From: Amycolatopsis sp. NBC_01488
GTDB lineage: Bacteria > Actinomycetota > Actinomycetes > Mycobacteriales > Pseudonocardiaceae
Length of the DNA: 64,000 nt
NCBI RefSeq assembly: GCF_036227105.1
Contig: NZ_CP109434.1
Location: forward strand, 6,048,501-6,112,500
Direction of reading: 5' to 3'
Shown here: piece after piece, positions 57,563 through 64,000 of the stretch
How positions within the stretch are numbered: position 1 is the first letter of the stretch
How the letters are laid out: each line of letters begins with the position of its first letter
Notes under the pieces: model-generated
Databases searched by the model: none
The model's input: the letters and a program-made list of their open reading frames with translations, nothing else
What the model was told of the DNA's origin: nothing
Program-made: the position numbers and the translations under genes

Positions 57563-57718
57563 TCAGAACCAGTGGGCGCGACCGCCGATCCGGCGGCCGG
57601 TGCCGCCGAGGATGGCGAGGACGACCCCGGCGACGGCGAGGACCGCGCCGATGGTGGTCAGCACGGGGATGCCGACGATCAGGCCGATCACGAGCAGGAT
57701 GACTCCGAGGATGATCAC
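57563..57718 (-). CDS. Small two-helix membrane protein (DUF6131-like)
   Basis: 51 residues from a GTG at 57718 with GAAAGAG 5 nt upstream; longer in-frame starts lack a ribosome site and would add a non-membrane head. Two membrane helices: MIILGVILLVIGLIVGIPVL and IGAVLAVAGVVLAILGG, and a basic/aromatic tail RRIGGRAHWF. This is the pattern of the tiny DUF6131 family of actinobacteria, function unknown. Divergent from the Ser/Thr kinase gene. Confidence 0.75.
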   Translation of the reverse strand: MIILGVILLVIGLIVGIPVLTTIGAVLAVAGVVLAILGGTGRRIGGRAHWF

Positions 57719-57933
57719 AGTGACTCTTTCGGTACGAGCGACCGGATCGGGTCCGGCCGCGAGGTGGGGACCGCTTCCCAGTGCCCGCCTCGCGGCCGAG
57801 CCAAACATGCCGTGATCGAGGAACGCCGACCGATACTCGGGCGGGCACGGGAGTTCCGCGTCACGTCGCAACGCCGTTTGGCCGGAGCCGTCCGGTGGTA
57901 TCTGCTGTCGCGATTCAGGAACGGAGCGCCACT

Positions 57934-59106
57934 GTGGATACGAGTTCTCCGCCCGACGACCCGCCCGCTGTGCTGGGCGGTGGTCGCTACGAAGTCGGCC
58001 ACTTGGTCGGCGTGGGCGGGACTGCGCGGGTGTACCGCGGGTACGACCGGCGCGCCCGACGGGATGTCGCGATCAAGTTCTTCCGCCACGACGTGATCGA
58101 TGTCGAGCAACGTCGGCGCCTCCGCGAGATCAGTATCCACCGCGGTATCGACCATCCTGGTGTCGTGTCGCTGCTCGACAGCGGCAGCGAAGACGGCCGA
58201 ACCTACCTGGTCATGGAGTTCGTCGAGGGTGAAAACCTGGCTGAGCGGCTGTTCGGCGGGCCGCTGGCGCCCGAACAGGCGACTGCGCTGGTCCTCGTGC
58301 TGGCGGACACCCTGGACCACCTGCACCGGATCGGTGTCACCCATCGCGATCTCAAGCCCGGCAACATCCTGCTCGGCGCCGGCGTCCCGCTCATCGCCGA
58401 CTTCGGCATCTCCCACGCGCTCGGCGTCACCCGCATCACGGCGACCGGCACGGTCGCCGGCACGGCCGCCTACCTGGCCCCCGAACAGGTGGCCGGCGAG
58501 CCCGTCGGCCCGCCGGCCGACATCTACGCACTCGGTCTGGTCCTGCTCGAGTGCCTCACCGGCGAACTCGCGTACCCGGGCACCATGGTGGAGGCGGCGG
58601 TGGCCCGGCTGAACAAGCCGCCGTGGATCCCTCCAGACGTACCCGCGGCCGTGGCGAGCCTGATCCGGGACATGACCGCCCGGGAGCCGGCTTCCCGCCC
58701 CCCGGCGGCGTCGGTCCGCGAGGCACTCTTCACGCCGTCGCCGTGGCCTCCCGCCCCGGCGAACCGCTCTCGGCGTCGGGCGAAAAGGCGCATAGCGGCG
58801 GTCGCGGGGTCGTCGCTCGCCGTCACCGCCCTCGCGGCGTCGCTCCTGGTGGTTCGCACTACTGAAGAAACTCCGCCGCCGGACCTCGCGCCGGCGCCAT
58901 CGACCCCGGCCGTTGCCGGGACGCCGCCGACCGCCCGGGCGACCCTGCGCGCCCTCCCTGCACCCAGTTCGCCGGCCGAGGCAACCGCACCGGGCGGCTC
59001 GGTCTCTTTTCCCGTCGCTGACTCACCGGAGCAGAGGACCGCGAAGAAGGTACCTCCGGTCAAGTCCAAAAAAGCAAAAGAACCGAAGGGTGAGCATTCG
59101 TCCTGA
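57934..59106 (+). CDS. Membrane Ser/Thr protein kinase (PknB-like)
   Basis: 390 residues from a GTG at 57934 (GGAACGGAG upstream). Kinase domain about residues 17-265: LVGVGGTARVYRGYDR (glycine loop), DVAIKFFRH (catalytic Lys), THRDLKPGNILLGAG, IADFGISHALG, and GTAAYLAPEQVAGEP. A basic stretch then a membrane helix (VAGSSLAVTALAASLLVV, about 290) follows; the outer part is about 95 residues, Pro/Ser/Ala-rich and ending with Lys-rich KVPPVKSKKAKEPKG. No PASTA repeats. It would sense an external or envelope signal and phosphorylate cytosolic targets. It is not part of the BREX locus. Confidence 0.88.
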   Translation: MDTSSPPDDPPAVLGGGRYEVGHLVGVGGTARVYRGYDRRARRDVAIKFFRHDVIDVEQRRRLREISIHRGIDHPGVVSLLDSGSEDGRTYLVMEFVEGENLAERLFGGPLAPEQATALVLVLADTLDHLHRIGVTHRDLKPGNILLGAGVPLIADFGISHALGVTRITATGTVAGTAAYLAPEQVAGEPVGPPADIYALGLVLLECLTGELAYPGTMVEAAVARLNKPPWIPPDVPAAVASLIRDMTAREPASRPPAASVREALFTPSPWPPAPANRSRRRAKRRIAAVAGSSLAVTALAASLLVVRTTEETPPPDLAPAPSTPAVAGTPPTARATLRALPAPSSPAEATAPGGSVSFPVADSPEQRTAKKVPPVKSKKAKEPKGEHSS

Positions 59107-59425
59107 CCGCACAGACGGCTACCCCTGCTCTGGCGACTGGTTGTGCGGGGTGAGCTGAGCCGATTTCCGCCGACTGCGGCCGAATGTGGGACATGTCGTC
59201 CTCGTTCGGCGCAGTTCCGGTGACGATCCGGTAGTGGCTGTTCCGTCCAGGTCACCCAGGGCGGTCGACGTCGCCGTGAGCCGTGCGCCAAGGAGTGAGC
59301 GGTGTTTTCCCGACTGCTCGAGCCTGCGAATATGGACTGCGATGTTGATCGCCCCGCATTTTCCCGCCGGGCAATTTCATCGAGTGGTCCGGAAAACCTA
59401 CAGGTGATTATCCGAGGAGGCGCAC
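59107..59425. other. Intergenic region
   Basis: About 320 bp between the kinase and metalloprotease genes. No gene supported. The last part is richer in A+T (59320-59420) and likely carries the promoter of the protease gene. Confidence 0.4.
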
Positions 59426-60613
59426 GTGATCGTTCGAAGAATTGCCAATGAGCCGGCTGCTCGTGGTCGTGGGCGAAGATCCGGCATTTCCTTGCGCGAC
59501 CTGATCGCGACGTCGATGACCGGCTTGCTGGTTTTGGGTGCGGTTCTCGTGACCTCGGGCCAGGCGTCCGCCGCCACGTCATTTTGCCTGACCGGCAACC
59601 TGCAGTACGACTATCGCGACGCCGAGGCCGGCCCGGCCAAATCCGTCGTGACGGCTCCGGCGCGCAACGCGAACTGGGAAATGTGGGGTCGTACCAGCAC
59701 CACCGGTACGCTCCAGCGGCTGGCAGCCGGTATCACCGATGTCGCCGCCGGCGAATTCAAAGCTTGTTACGACGCTTCGGCCCCGTTGTACGGCGCGTTC
59801 GTCCGGTTCTCGTCGGCGAGCACATCCGTGTGGCAGGTGATCAAGAGCAAGGAAGACCGGACGCAGTACACCTTCGACACCGCGATCACGGCCACGTTGA
59901 GCGCCACCCGGAACCTCGGCGTGGTGAAGGTGCCGGCGTCGATGCAGCGGGCCTGGAACATCGTCGACACGCTCAACCTGCTCTACTGGGCTCGGGCGAA
60001 CCCGGCGACGGGGTGCTGGACCCGCCACCAGCCCTGGGGCCAGTGCGACATGCTCACGTTCGTCTGGAGCCAGGACGCGCCGCCCGCGGGTTACTGGGAC
60101 CTCGGGGACACGAAGTACGTCATCCTCAGCGGGGACCAGCCGGATTCCCGGCATCTGGTGCTGCACGAAGCCGGGCACTGGTTCCAGTGGCGGCTCTACG
60201 ACCGCTCGTTCCCCGCGGTGACCCGGTGCAACCCGCACTACATCAACAAGGCCAGTTCCACCTCCTGCGCCTGGACCGAGGGGTTCGCCGACGCGGTCGC
60301 CGCCTACGTCCTGCACGACTACCGGTTCGTGTTCCCGGACGGCCAGGAATTCAGTATCAAGAACGGCCCGGAGACGCCCGACTGGGATCGGGGAGACGCC
60401 GTGCAAGGCCGGATCGGTGCCTCGCTGCTCGACCTGTGGGCGACGAACGGCCCCGACGGCGGGAACTGGGACCGGACGATCGATCTGATGTCGCGGGAAT
60501 TCAGCCAGGACTTCCGGGAGCACTTCCTGGTCGACCGGCCGAACGCCGTGCCGCCGTTGAGCACGACGGCGGCGGCGAGAACGATCATCGAAACCCACAC
60601 GCTCTACTACTGA
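59426..60613 (+). CDS. Secreted HEXXH metalloprotease candidate
   Basis: 395 residues from a GTG at 59426, GAGGAGG 6 nt upstream. A signal peptide is clear: basic head, hydrophobic ATSMTGLLVLGAVLVTSG and an ASA cleavage site near residue 49. Zinc motif HEAGHWFQW (about 246) with a likely third ligand in CAWTEGFADAVAAY about 39 residues later, the gluzincin-like E-G-x-A-D pattern. Five or more Cys suggest disulfides. The N-terminal ~150 residues look like an added beta-rich domain (LQYDYRDAEAGPAKSVV, TGTLQRLAAGITDVAAG). I do not recognise the exact peptidase family. Confidence 0.65.
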   Translation: MIVRRIANEPAARGRGRRSGISLRDLIATSMTGLLVLGAVLVTSGQASAATSFCLTGNLQYDYRDAEAGPAKSVVTAPARNANWEMWGRTSTTGTLQRLAAGITDVAAGEFKACYDASAPLYGAFVRFSSASTSVWQVIKSKEDRTQYTFDTAITATLSATRNLGVVKVPASMQRAWNIVDTLNLLYWARANPATGCWTRHQPWGQCDMLTFVWSQDAPPAGYWDLGDTKYVILSGDQPDSRHLVLHEAGHWFQWRLYDRSFPAVTRCNPHYINKASSTSCAWTEGFADAVAAYVLHDYRFVFPDGQEFSIKNGPETPDWDRGDAVQGRIGASLLDLWATNGPDGGNWDRTIDLMSREFSQDFREHFLVDRPNAVPPLSTTAAARTIIETHTLYY

Positions 60614-61226
60614 CATCACCCGCGCCGCCCACGGTGCGACCGTTTCCCTGCCGGGGCGGCGACCCGGTCCTCGGACCCGAGTCGCCGCCTCGGGAGCAGT
60701 CCGGCTGCGCGCTCGGGCTGCGGCGGTGCCGGCTTCGGGCAACTCGTGAAGGCGATCCAGCGCCCGGCAGAGTCCGGCGACGCACCAGACAGCGGAACTC
60801 GACCCGGTGGGCTCAGTGAGCCGGCTGGGTCCGCCTCACCGCTGGGCGGAGGGCCGTCGCCACCACGGCCGCGCCCGTCCTGGGACACCGGCGGCCGGCA
60901 CAGCGCTCTTCGCCGCCAATGACCGGGGGCCGCGGGACTGGAGACGCTCGCCAGCGGCGGGGTCGGCACGAACTCGCCGCGCGTCGAGGTTGCGGATGAG
61001 GCTGATCACTCGGGCGACATCGGCGTCGGACATGGCTGCCATCGACGGCATCGACTTCACGAACTCCACCATTGCCTCGTCGTCAGCCAATTCCAGTTGC
61101 GCCGGCAACGTCACCCGCGCACAGCTGTAGCCCGCTTCGCCACGCTGTCCCTTCCTTTCCGATCACCAGCTCGCCGAGTACCCACGTCTGTCCTCAAGGG
61201 AACGTACGGCGACCACACCGACTTGG
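60614..61226. other. Region between metalloprotease and IS3 element
   Basis: About 610 bp. One weak minus-strand gene candidate (60836-61114) is listed separately. The rest holds no recognisable gene or hairpin. Mobile-element neighbours suggest a disturbed region. Confidence 0.4.
60836..61114 (-). CDS. Hypothetical protein, possibly 3' damaged
   Basis: 92 residues from a GTG at 61114. The first half looks genuine: MTLPAQLELADDEAMVEFVK, SMPSMAAMSDADVARVISLI, an alternating helical, acidic pattern. The second half is Arg/Pro-rich and looks like random frame. It might be the N-terminal remnant of a larger gene. No strong ribosome site. Confidence 0.3.
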   Translation of the reverse strand: MTLPAQLELADDEAMVEFVKSMPSMAAMSDADVARVISLIRNLDARRVRADPAAGERLQSRGPRSLAAKSAVPAAGVPGRARPWWRRPSAQR

Positions 61227-61292
61227 GGTCTGCTCAGGGTTTGGTTGACACCTCACCTGTGAGGCTCCGGCCTCGCCCGGAAGGATGTCACC

Positions 61293-61580
61293 GTGCCCAA
61301 GCCCTACCCCCGCGAGTTCCGTGACGACGTCGTCGCGGTCGCCCGTCGCGGCGAGACACCGTTGAAGCAGGTCGCGAAGGATTTCGGGATCTCCGAGTCG
61401 TGCCTGGCCAACTGGCTGCGCGCCGCCGACGTCGAGGACGGCACCCGGCCCGGCGTGACCCGCGAGGAGTCCGCCGAGCTGCGGGAACTGCGCAAACGCA
61501 ACCGCCTGCTCGAACAGGAGAACGAGGTCCTGCGCAAGGCCGCGGCCTACCTGGCCCAGGGCAACCTGCCGGGAAAATAG
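61293..61580 (+). CDS. IS3-family transposase OrfA
   Basis: 95 residues from a GTG at 61293. HTH reads YPREFRDDVVAVARRGETPL, QVAKDFGISESCLANWLRAA, followed by a leucine zipper (ELRELRKRNRLLEQENEVLR). It ends at GGA AAA TAG; the run of A lets ribosomes slip by -1 into orfB, the usual IS3 arrangement that yields the OrfAB transposase. Confidence 0.9.
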   Translation: MPKPYPREFRDDVVAVARRGETPLKQVAKDFGISESCLANWLRAADVEDGTRPGVTREESAELRELRKRNRLLEQENEVLRKAAAYLAQGNLPGK

Positions 61581-62468
61581 CCTTCCCGCTCGTCCGTGAC
61601 CTGGCCGCGGCCAGCGCCCCTGTGCGGGTGCCGGTCGCGGTGACGTGCAGGGTGCTGGGGTTCTCCCGGCAGGCCTACTACCAATGGTGTTCGTCCCCGG
61701 TCTCGCAGCGCGACGTCGACGACGCGCATCTGATCAACGCCGCGCTGGAGATCCACGCCGACGACCCGGCCGACGGATACCGGTTCATCGCCGACAAACT
61801 TGCCCGACAGGGCTTCAGCGCCTCGGAGAACCGGGTGTGGCGGATCTGCTCGATGCAGCAGATCTTCTCGCTGCACGCCAAGAAGAAAGGCCGCTCCCGC
61901 AAGGCCGGGCCGCCGGTGCACGACGACCTCATCCGCCGGGACTTCACCGCCACCGCGCCGAATACCAAGTGGCTGACCGATATCACCGAGCACCCCACCG
62001 CTTGGATTCCAAGCCGGGGAGGGCAAGCTGTATCTGTGTGCGGTCAAGGACTGCTACTCCAACAAGATCGTCGGATACTCCATCGCCTCGCACATGAGAG
62101 CCTCATTCGCGGTCAGCGCGCTGCGCAACGCGATTGCCCTACGCGACCCGCGCGATGTCGTGGTCCACTCCGACCGCGGTGCTCAATTCCGATCGGGAGC
62201 CTACCGGCGTCTGTTGCGCAGCCATGGGCTGGCCGGGTCGATGGGGCGGGTCGGCGCCTGTGGTGACAATGCTGCGATGGAATCGTTCTTTTCGTTGCTG
62301 CAGAAGAACGTTCTCGACACCCGGCGGTGGCACACCCGCGAGGAACTCCGGCTGGCGATCGTGTCCTGGATCGAGACGAAATACCACCGCAAACGCCGGC
62401 AACGAGGGCTGGGCAAGCTCACCCCGGTCGAGTTTGAGACCATCTACACGACCGCAGCAGCGGCCTGA
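61570..62468 (+). pseudogene. IS3-family transposase OrfB, broken by a 16-bp insertion
   Basis: In the -1 frame after orfA: KIAFPLVRDLAAASAPVRVP, GFSRQAYYQWCSSPVSQRDV, DGYRFIADKLARQGFSASEN, and NTKWLTDITEHPT (first catalytic Asp). Here about 16 bp were inserted (a 15-bp palindrome at 62000-62014), shifting the frame. The frame resumes as GKLYLCAVKDCYSNKIVGYS, VVHSDRGAQFRSGAYRRLLR (second Asp), GRVGACGDNAAMESFFSLLQ (Glu) and ends at 62468. Catalytic residues remain but no intact protein can be made without rescue. Confidence 0.85.
62000..62014. repeat. 15-bp palindromic insertion in IS3 orfB
   Basis: GCTTGGA-T-TCCAAGC. Comparing the reading frames on both sides, about 16 bases centred on this palindrome are extra relative to a normal OrfB (HPTA then GKLYLCAVKDC). 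Confidence 0.6.
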
Positions 62469-62509
62469 GAAACAGTCAGCTCCGGTGTCAACCGAAGTCT
62501 GAGCAGACC

Positions 62510-62922
62510 CTCCCGATGCTGACCGGGCCGCGGGCGCGCGCGATCGCGCGGTCGAGGTCGGTGAGCTTGGTGGTGGCGTGCAGGCTGACGGTGAGGCCGT
62601 TCACCTCGCCGAGCCAGCCGTTCATCCGTGCTTCGGTGAGCTTGCACTCCCACCGAGGCACGCAAAGCAAAGGCAACATAAGCAGGCGAGCGGTCGAGGA
62701 CGTTGAGCCCTGACCTGGGAAGTCGCCGACGTCGCGGCTCGGTTCGGTGGAAGTCGTTCAGAGGCTGTTCACCTGGCTCAACATCTACTCCCAGCGGACA
62801 CCGCGATGCAGGCGGACCAGTACCGCTCAAAGATGCGACTCTCGCTTCACTCGATCGAGTGCTCTTAATTCCTTGACATCAGCGTTACGTTCGGTCGTCG
62901 TGGTCCGCAGGCGGGAGGGCCG
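62510..62922. other. Region after the IS3 element with a possible gene fragment
   Basis: About 410 bp. On the minus strand, 62679 down to the IS edge reads MLPLLCVPRWECKLTEARMN, GWLGEVNGLTVSLHATTKLT, DLDRAIARARGPVS, which looks like real protein cut by the IS3 element. I do not recognise the family. The remainder has no gene; TTGACA at 62874-62879 might be a -35 box for the following frame. Confidence 0.35.
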
Positions 62923-63672
62923 ATGACCCAGCTACCGATATTCGGGCAGCCGACCGAACCCACCGAGAAGCCAGCCGGCGACCAGGCCGTCACCTTGAAG
63001 GTGCTGGTCACTGTCAAGGCGGCGCCGAACCCGTCGGACAAGTACGGCGAGACGGTCTGCGTCGCCGGGCTGAGCCTCGACCCCGTCAGACCAGGCTGGA
63101 TCCGCCTCTACCCGATCAACTTCCGCGAACTCGGCAGCCAGGAGAGCTTCAAGAAGTACGACATCGTCACGGTCAAAAGCCGTTCCCGCACGTCAGGACA
63201 GCCGACGCGAGAGCTGGCGACCGCCGATGCCGACGCTCAAGGTGACCGGACACCTCAAGCCGTGGGCGCCCCGCCGATCATGGCTGGACCCCGCCATCAG
63301 CACCGACACCACGATGTGCAAGCTCAACCACGGGGCAACCATGGCGACCCAGTCACTCGCCCTGCTCCGGCCACGTCGAATCACCGACCTACGCATCGTC
63401 CGCCACCCCGGATGGACCAAGAGCAGCACAACGAGAGCGACGCGACCGAGAAGAACGTCACCGAGCTCTACACCAAAGCCGCCGACCAGCTCGGCTCTGA
63501 ACAGGCTGCGGTCCGGCTGGCCGGGCTGTACGCACTGGAGCGGTTGGCCCACAACAACCCGGGCCAGCGGCAGAGCATCGTCAACGTCATCTGCGCCTAC
63601 CTCCGGATGCCCTTCACCCCGCCAGACGCCCAACCTCCGCCCGCGGTCGACGATGCGCAACTCAAGACATAA
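62923..63672 (+). CDS. Chimeric open reading frame: unknown domain plus pentapeptide-protein N-terminus
   Basis: 249 residues, ATG at 62923. Residues 1-85 read like a conserved domain (VTVKAAPNPSDKYGETVCVA, RPGWIRLYPINFRELGSQES, FKKYDIVTV). Residues about 95-170 look unnatural (many His, Pro, Gln), while the +1 frame there gives the natural continuation TLKVTGHLKPWAPRRSWLDP and SLALLRPRRITDLRIVRHPG. From about residue 180 the first frame is natural again but belongs to another family: EKNVTELYTKAADQLGSEQA, VRLAGLYALERLAHNNPGQR, IVNVICAYLRMPFTPP, as at the head of some actinomycete pentapeptide-repeat proteins. So this is a frameshift plus deletion fusion that stayed open by chance. Confidence 0.5.
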   Translation: MTQLPIFGQPTEPTEKPAGDQAVTLKVLVTVKAAPNPSDKYGETVCVAGLSLDPVRPGWIRLYPINFRELGSQESFKKYDIVTVKSRSRTSGQPTRELATADADAQGDRTPQAVGAPPIMAGPRHQHRHHDVQAQPRGNHGDPVTRPAPATSNHRPTHRPPPRMDQEQHNESDATEKNVTELYTKAADQLGSEQAAVRLAGLYALERLAHNNPGQRQSIVNVICAYLRMPFTPPDAQPPPAVDDAQLKT

Positions 63673-64000
63673 AACGCCATCCGGCTCCGGCGACGGCCGC
63701 CGTAGTGCAGCGCGCGCCGCGCGCTCGCGCTGCGCGGATCATCGGCAGGAGCGGCGTGACCCCGATCCCGCCCGCGACGAGCGGGAAATTGTTTCGCGGC
63801 AGGCCGACGCCGAGCGCGTCGCCGGGTTCCACCCGATCATGGAGCGCGATCGAGCCGCCCCGGCCCACGGGTTCACGCAGCGCGGCGATCCGCCACCGTG
63901 ACCGGTCCGCGGGATCCCGCACAAGGAGTACTGGCGGACGAGGTCGTCGATGAAGACGTCGACGTGCGCCCGGTTCCCAGGGCGTCAGCAGCCGCTGACC
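63673..64000 (-). pseudogene. Decayed PDR/VanB-type ferredoxin reductase fragment
   Basis: On the minus strand the pieces are AHVDVFIDDLVRQYSLCG, DPADRSRWRIAALREPVGRG, GDALGVGLPRNNFPLV and VAGGIGVTPLLPMIRAARAR, in three frames. These are the FMN- and NAD-binding motifs of the reductase component of Rieske oxygenases (vanillate demethylase type). About ten residues are missing between NNFPLV and AGGIGVTP, and two frame breaks are visible near 63920 and 63960. The 2Fe-2S domain would be further left but is absent. The gene's start is outside the window. Not functional. Confidence 0.65.

Larger units (their letters stand above)
61227..62509. mobile_element. IS3-family insertion sequence (orfA/orfB), orfB interrupted
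   Basis: 1283 bp. Terminal inverted repeats of 26 bp: left GGTCTGCTCAGGGTTTGGTT... at 61227-61252, right inverted GGTCTGCTCAGACTTCGGTT... at 62484-62509 (23 of 26 match). I find no convincing 3- or 4-bp target duplication. orfA is intact; orfB is split by a small palindromic insertion near 62000. Confidence 0.87.

Noticed and set aside
57563..57871. 102-codon version of the small membrane protein
   Set aside because: The extra N-terminal half is not membrane-like and has no ribosome site; GTG at 57718 with GAAAGAG fits better.
57934..59106. Kinase as a second PglW
   Set aside because: Typical small membrane kinase of the PknB kind without NERD or BREX-specific domains, outside the island.

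Overview
The window reads as a chromosomal segment of a high-GC actinomycete, most likely a pseudonocardial genus such as Amycolatopsis. This rests on strong G/C bias at third codon positions, many GTG starts, GAF-ANTAR and DUF574-type methyltransferase genes, a GH127 enzyme fused to ricin-like repeats, and a Pgl (BREX type 2) locus. The genus is an inference from gene style; no rRNA is present to prove it.

Left part (1-28145): ordinary actinomycete metabolism and regulation. In order it holds: the start of an indolepyruvate ferredoxin oxidoreductase gene with a divergent Lrp regulator; a cyclase-family hydrolase translationally coupled to a ThDP enzyme; a decayed GntR/ABC remnant; a secreted GH127 glycosidase with six ricin-type repeats and two LacI-like operators; an IS701-family insertion sitting exactly in the stop codons shared by two convergent genes; a SAM methyltransferase; a sugar isomerase/oxidoreductase pair with a TetR regulator; a frameshifted DeoR regulator with an MFS transporter; a zinc-sensor ArsR with a divergent CDF exporter; a MerR regulator; an amidase; two DinB/MDMPI-like proteins; a GAF-ANTAR regulator; an Hsp20 gene with a divergent candidate repressor and a duplicated operator; and a benzoylformate/benzaldehyde catabolic operon (decarboxylase, dehydrogenase, aromatic-acid MFS) opposite a LysR regulator. 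A membrane-anchored CBM2 protein closes this part.

Middle (28925-54374): a relic-rich zone leads to tRNA-Leu(GAG) and two hairpin terminators. An accessory island follows. It contains a complete six-gene BREX type 2 operon on the minus strand (pglW, pglX, pglY, pglZ, brxD, brxHI; every junction is a 4-nt GTGA overlap). Divergent to it is an unusual ~1280-residue UPF1-like SF1 helicase with an N-terminal glycine/alanine-rich hydrophobic segment and a long coiled-coil insert. Next come an AbrB-like DNA-binding protein coupled to a tyrosine recombinase, and a second AbrB-like gene cut by an IS256-family element. The likely role of the island is phage defence; the helicase is the best candidate for something not yet described.

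Right part (54948-64000): IS256-family element with a perfect 9-bp target duplication, a SnoaL-like protein, a tiny membrane protein, a Ser/Thr kinase, a secreted HEXXH metalloprotease candidate, an IS3-family element broken by a small palindromic insertion, and then gene wreckage (chimeric ORF, decayed VanB-type reductase).

Single-base frameshifts in otherwise intact genes (DeoR, MDMPI, Hsp20, IS256 transposase) may be real decay or sequencing errors; this cannot be decided from the sequence alone.
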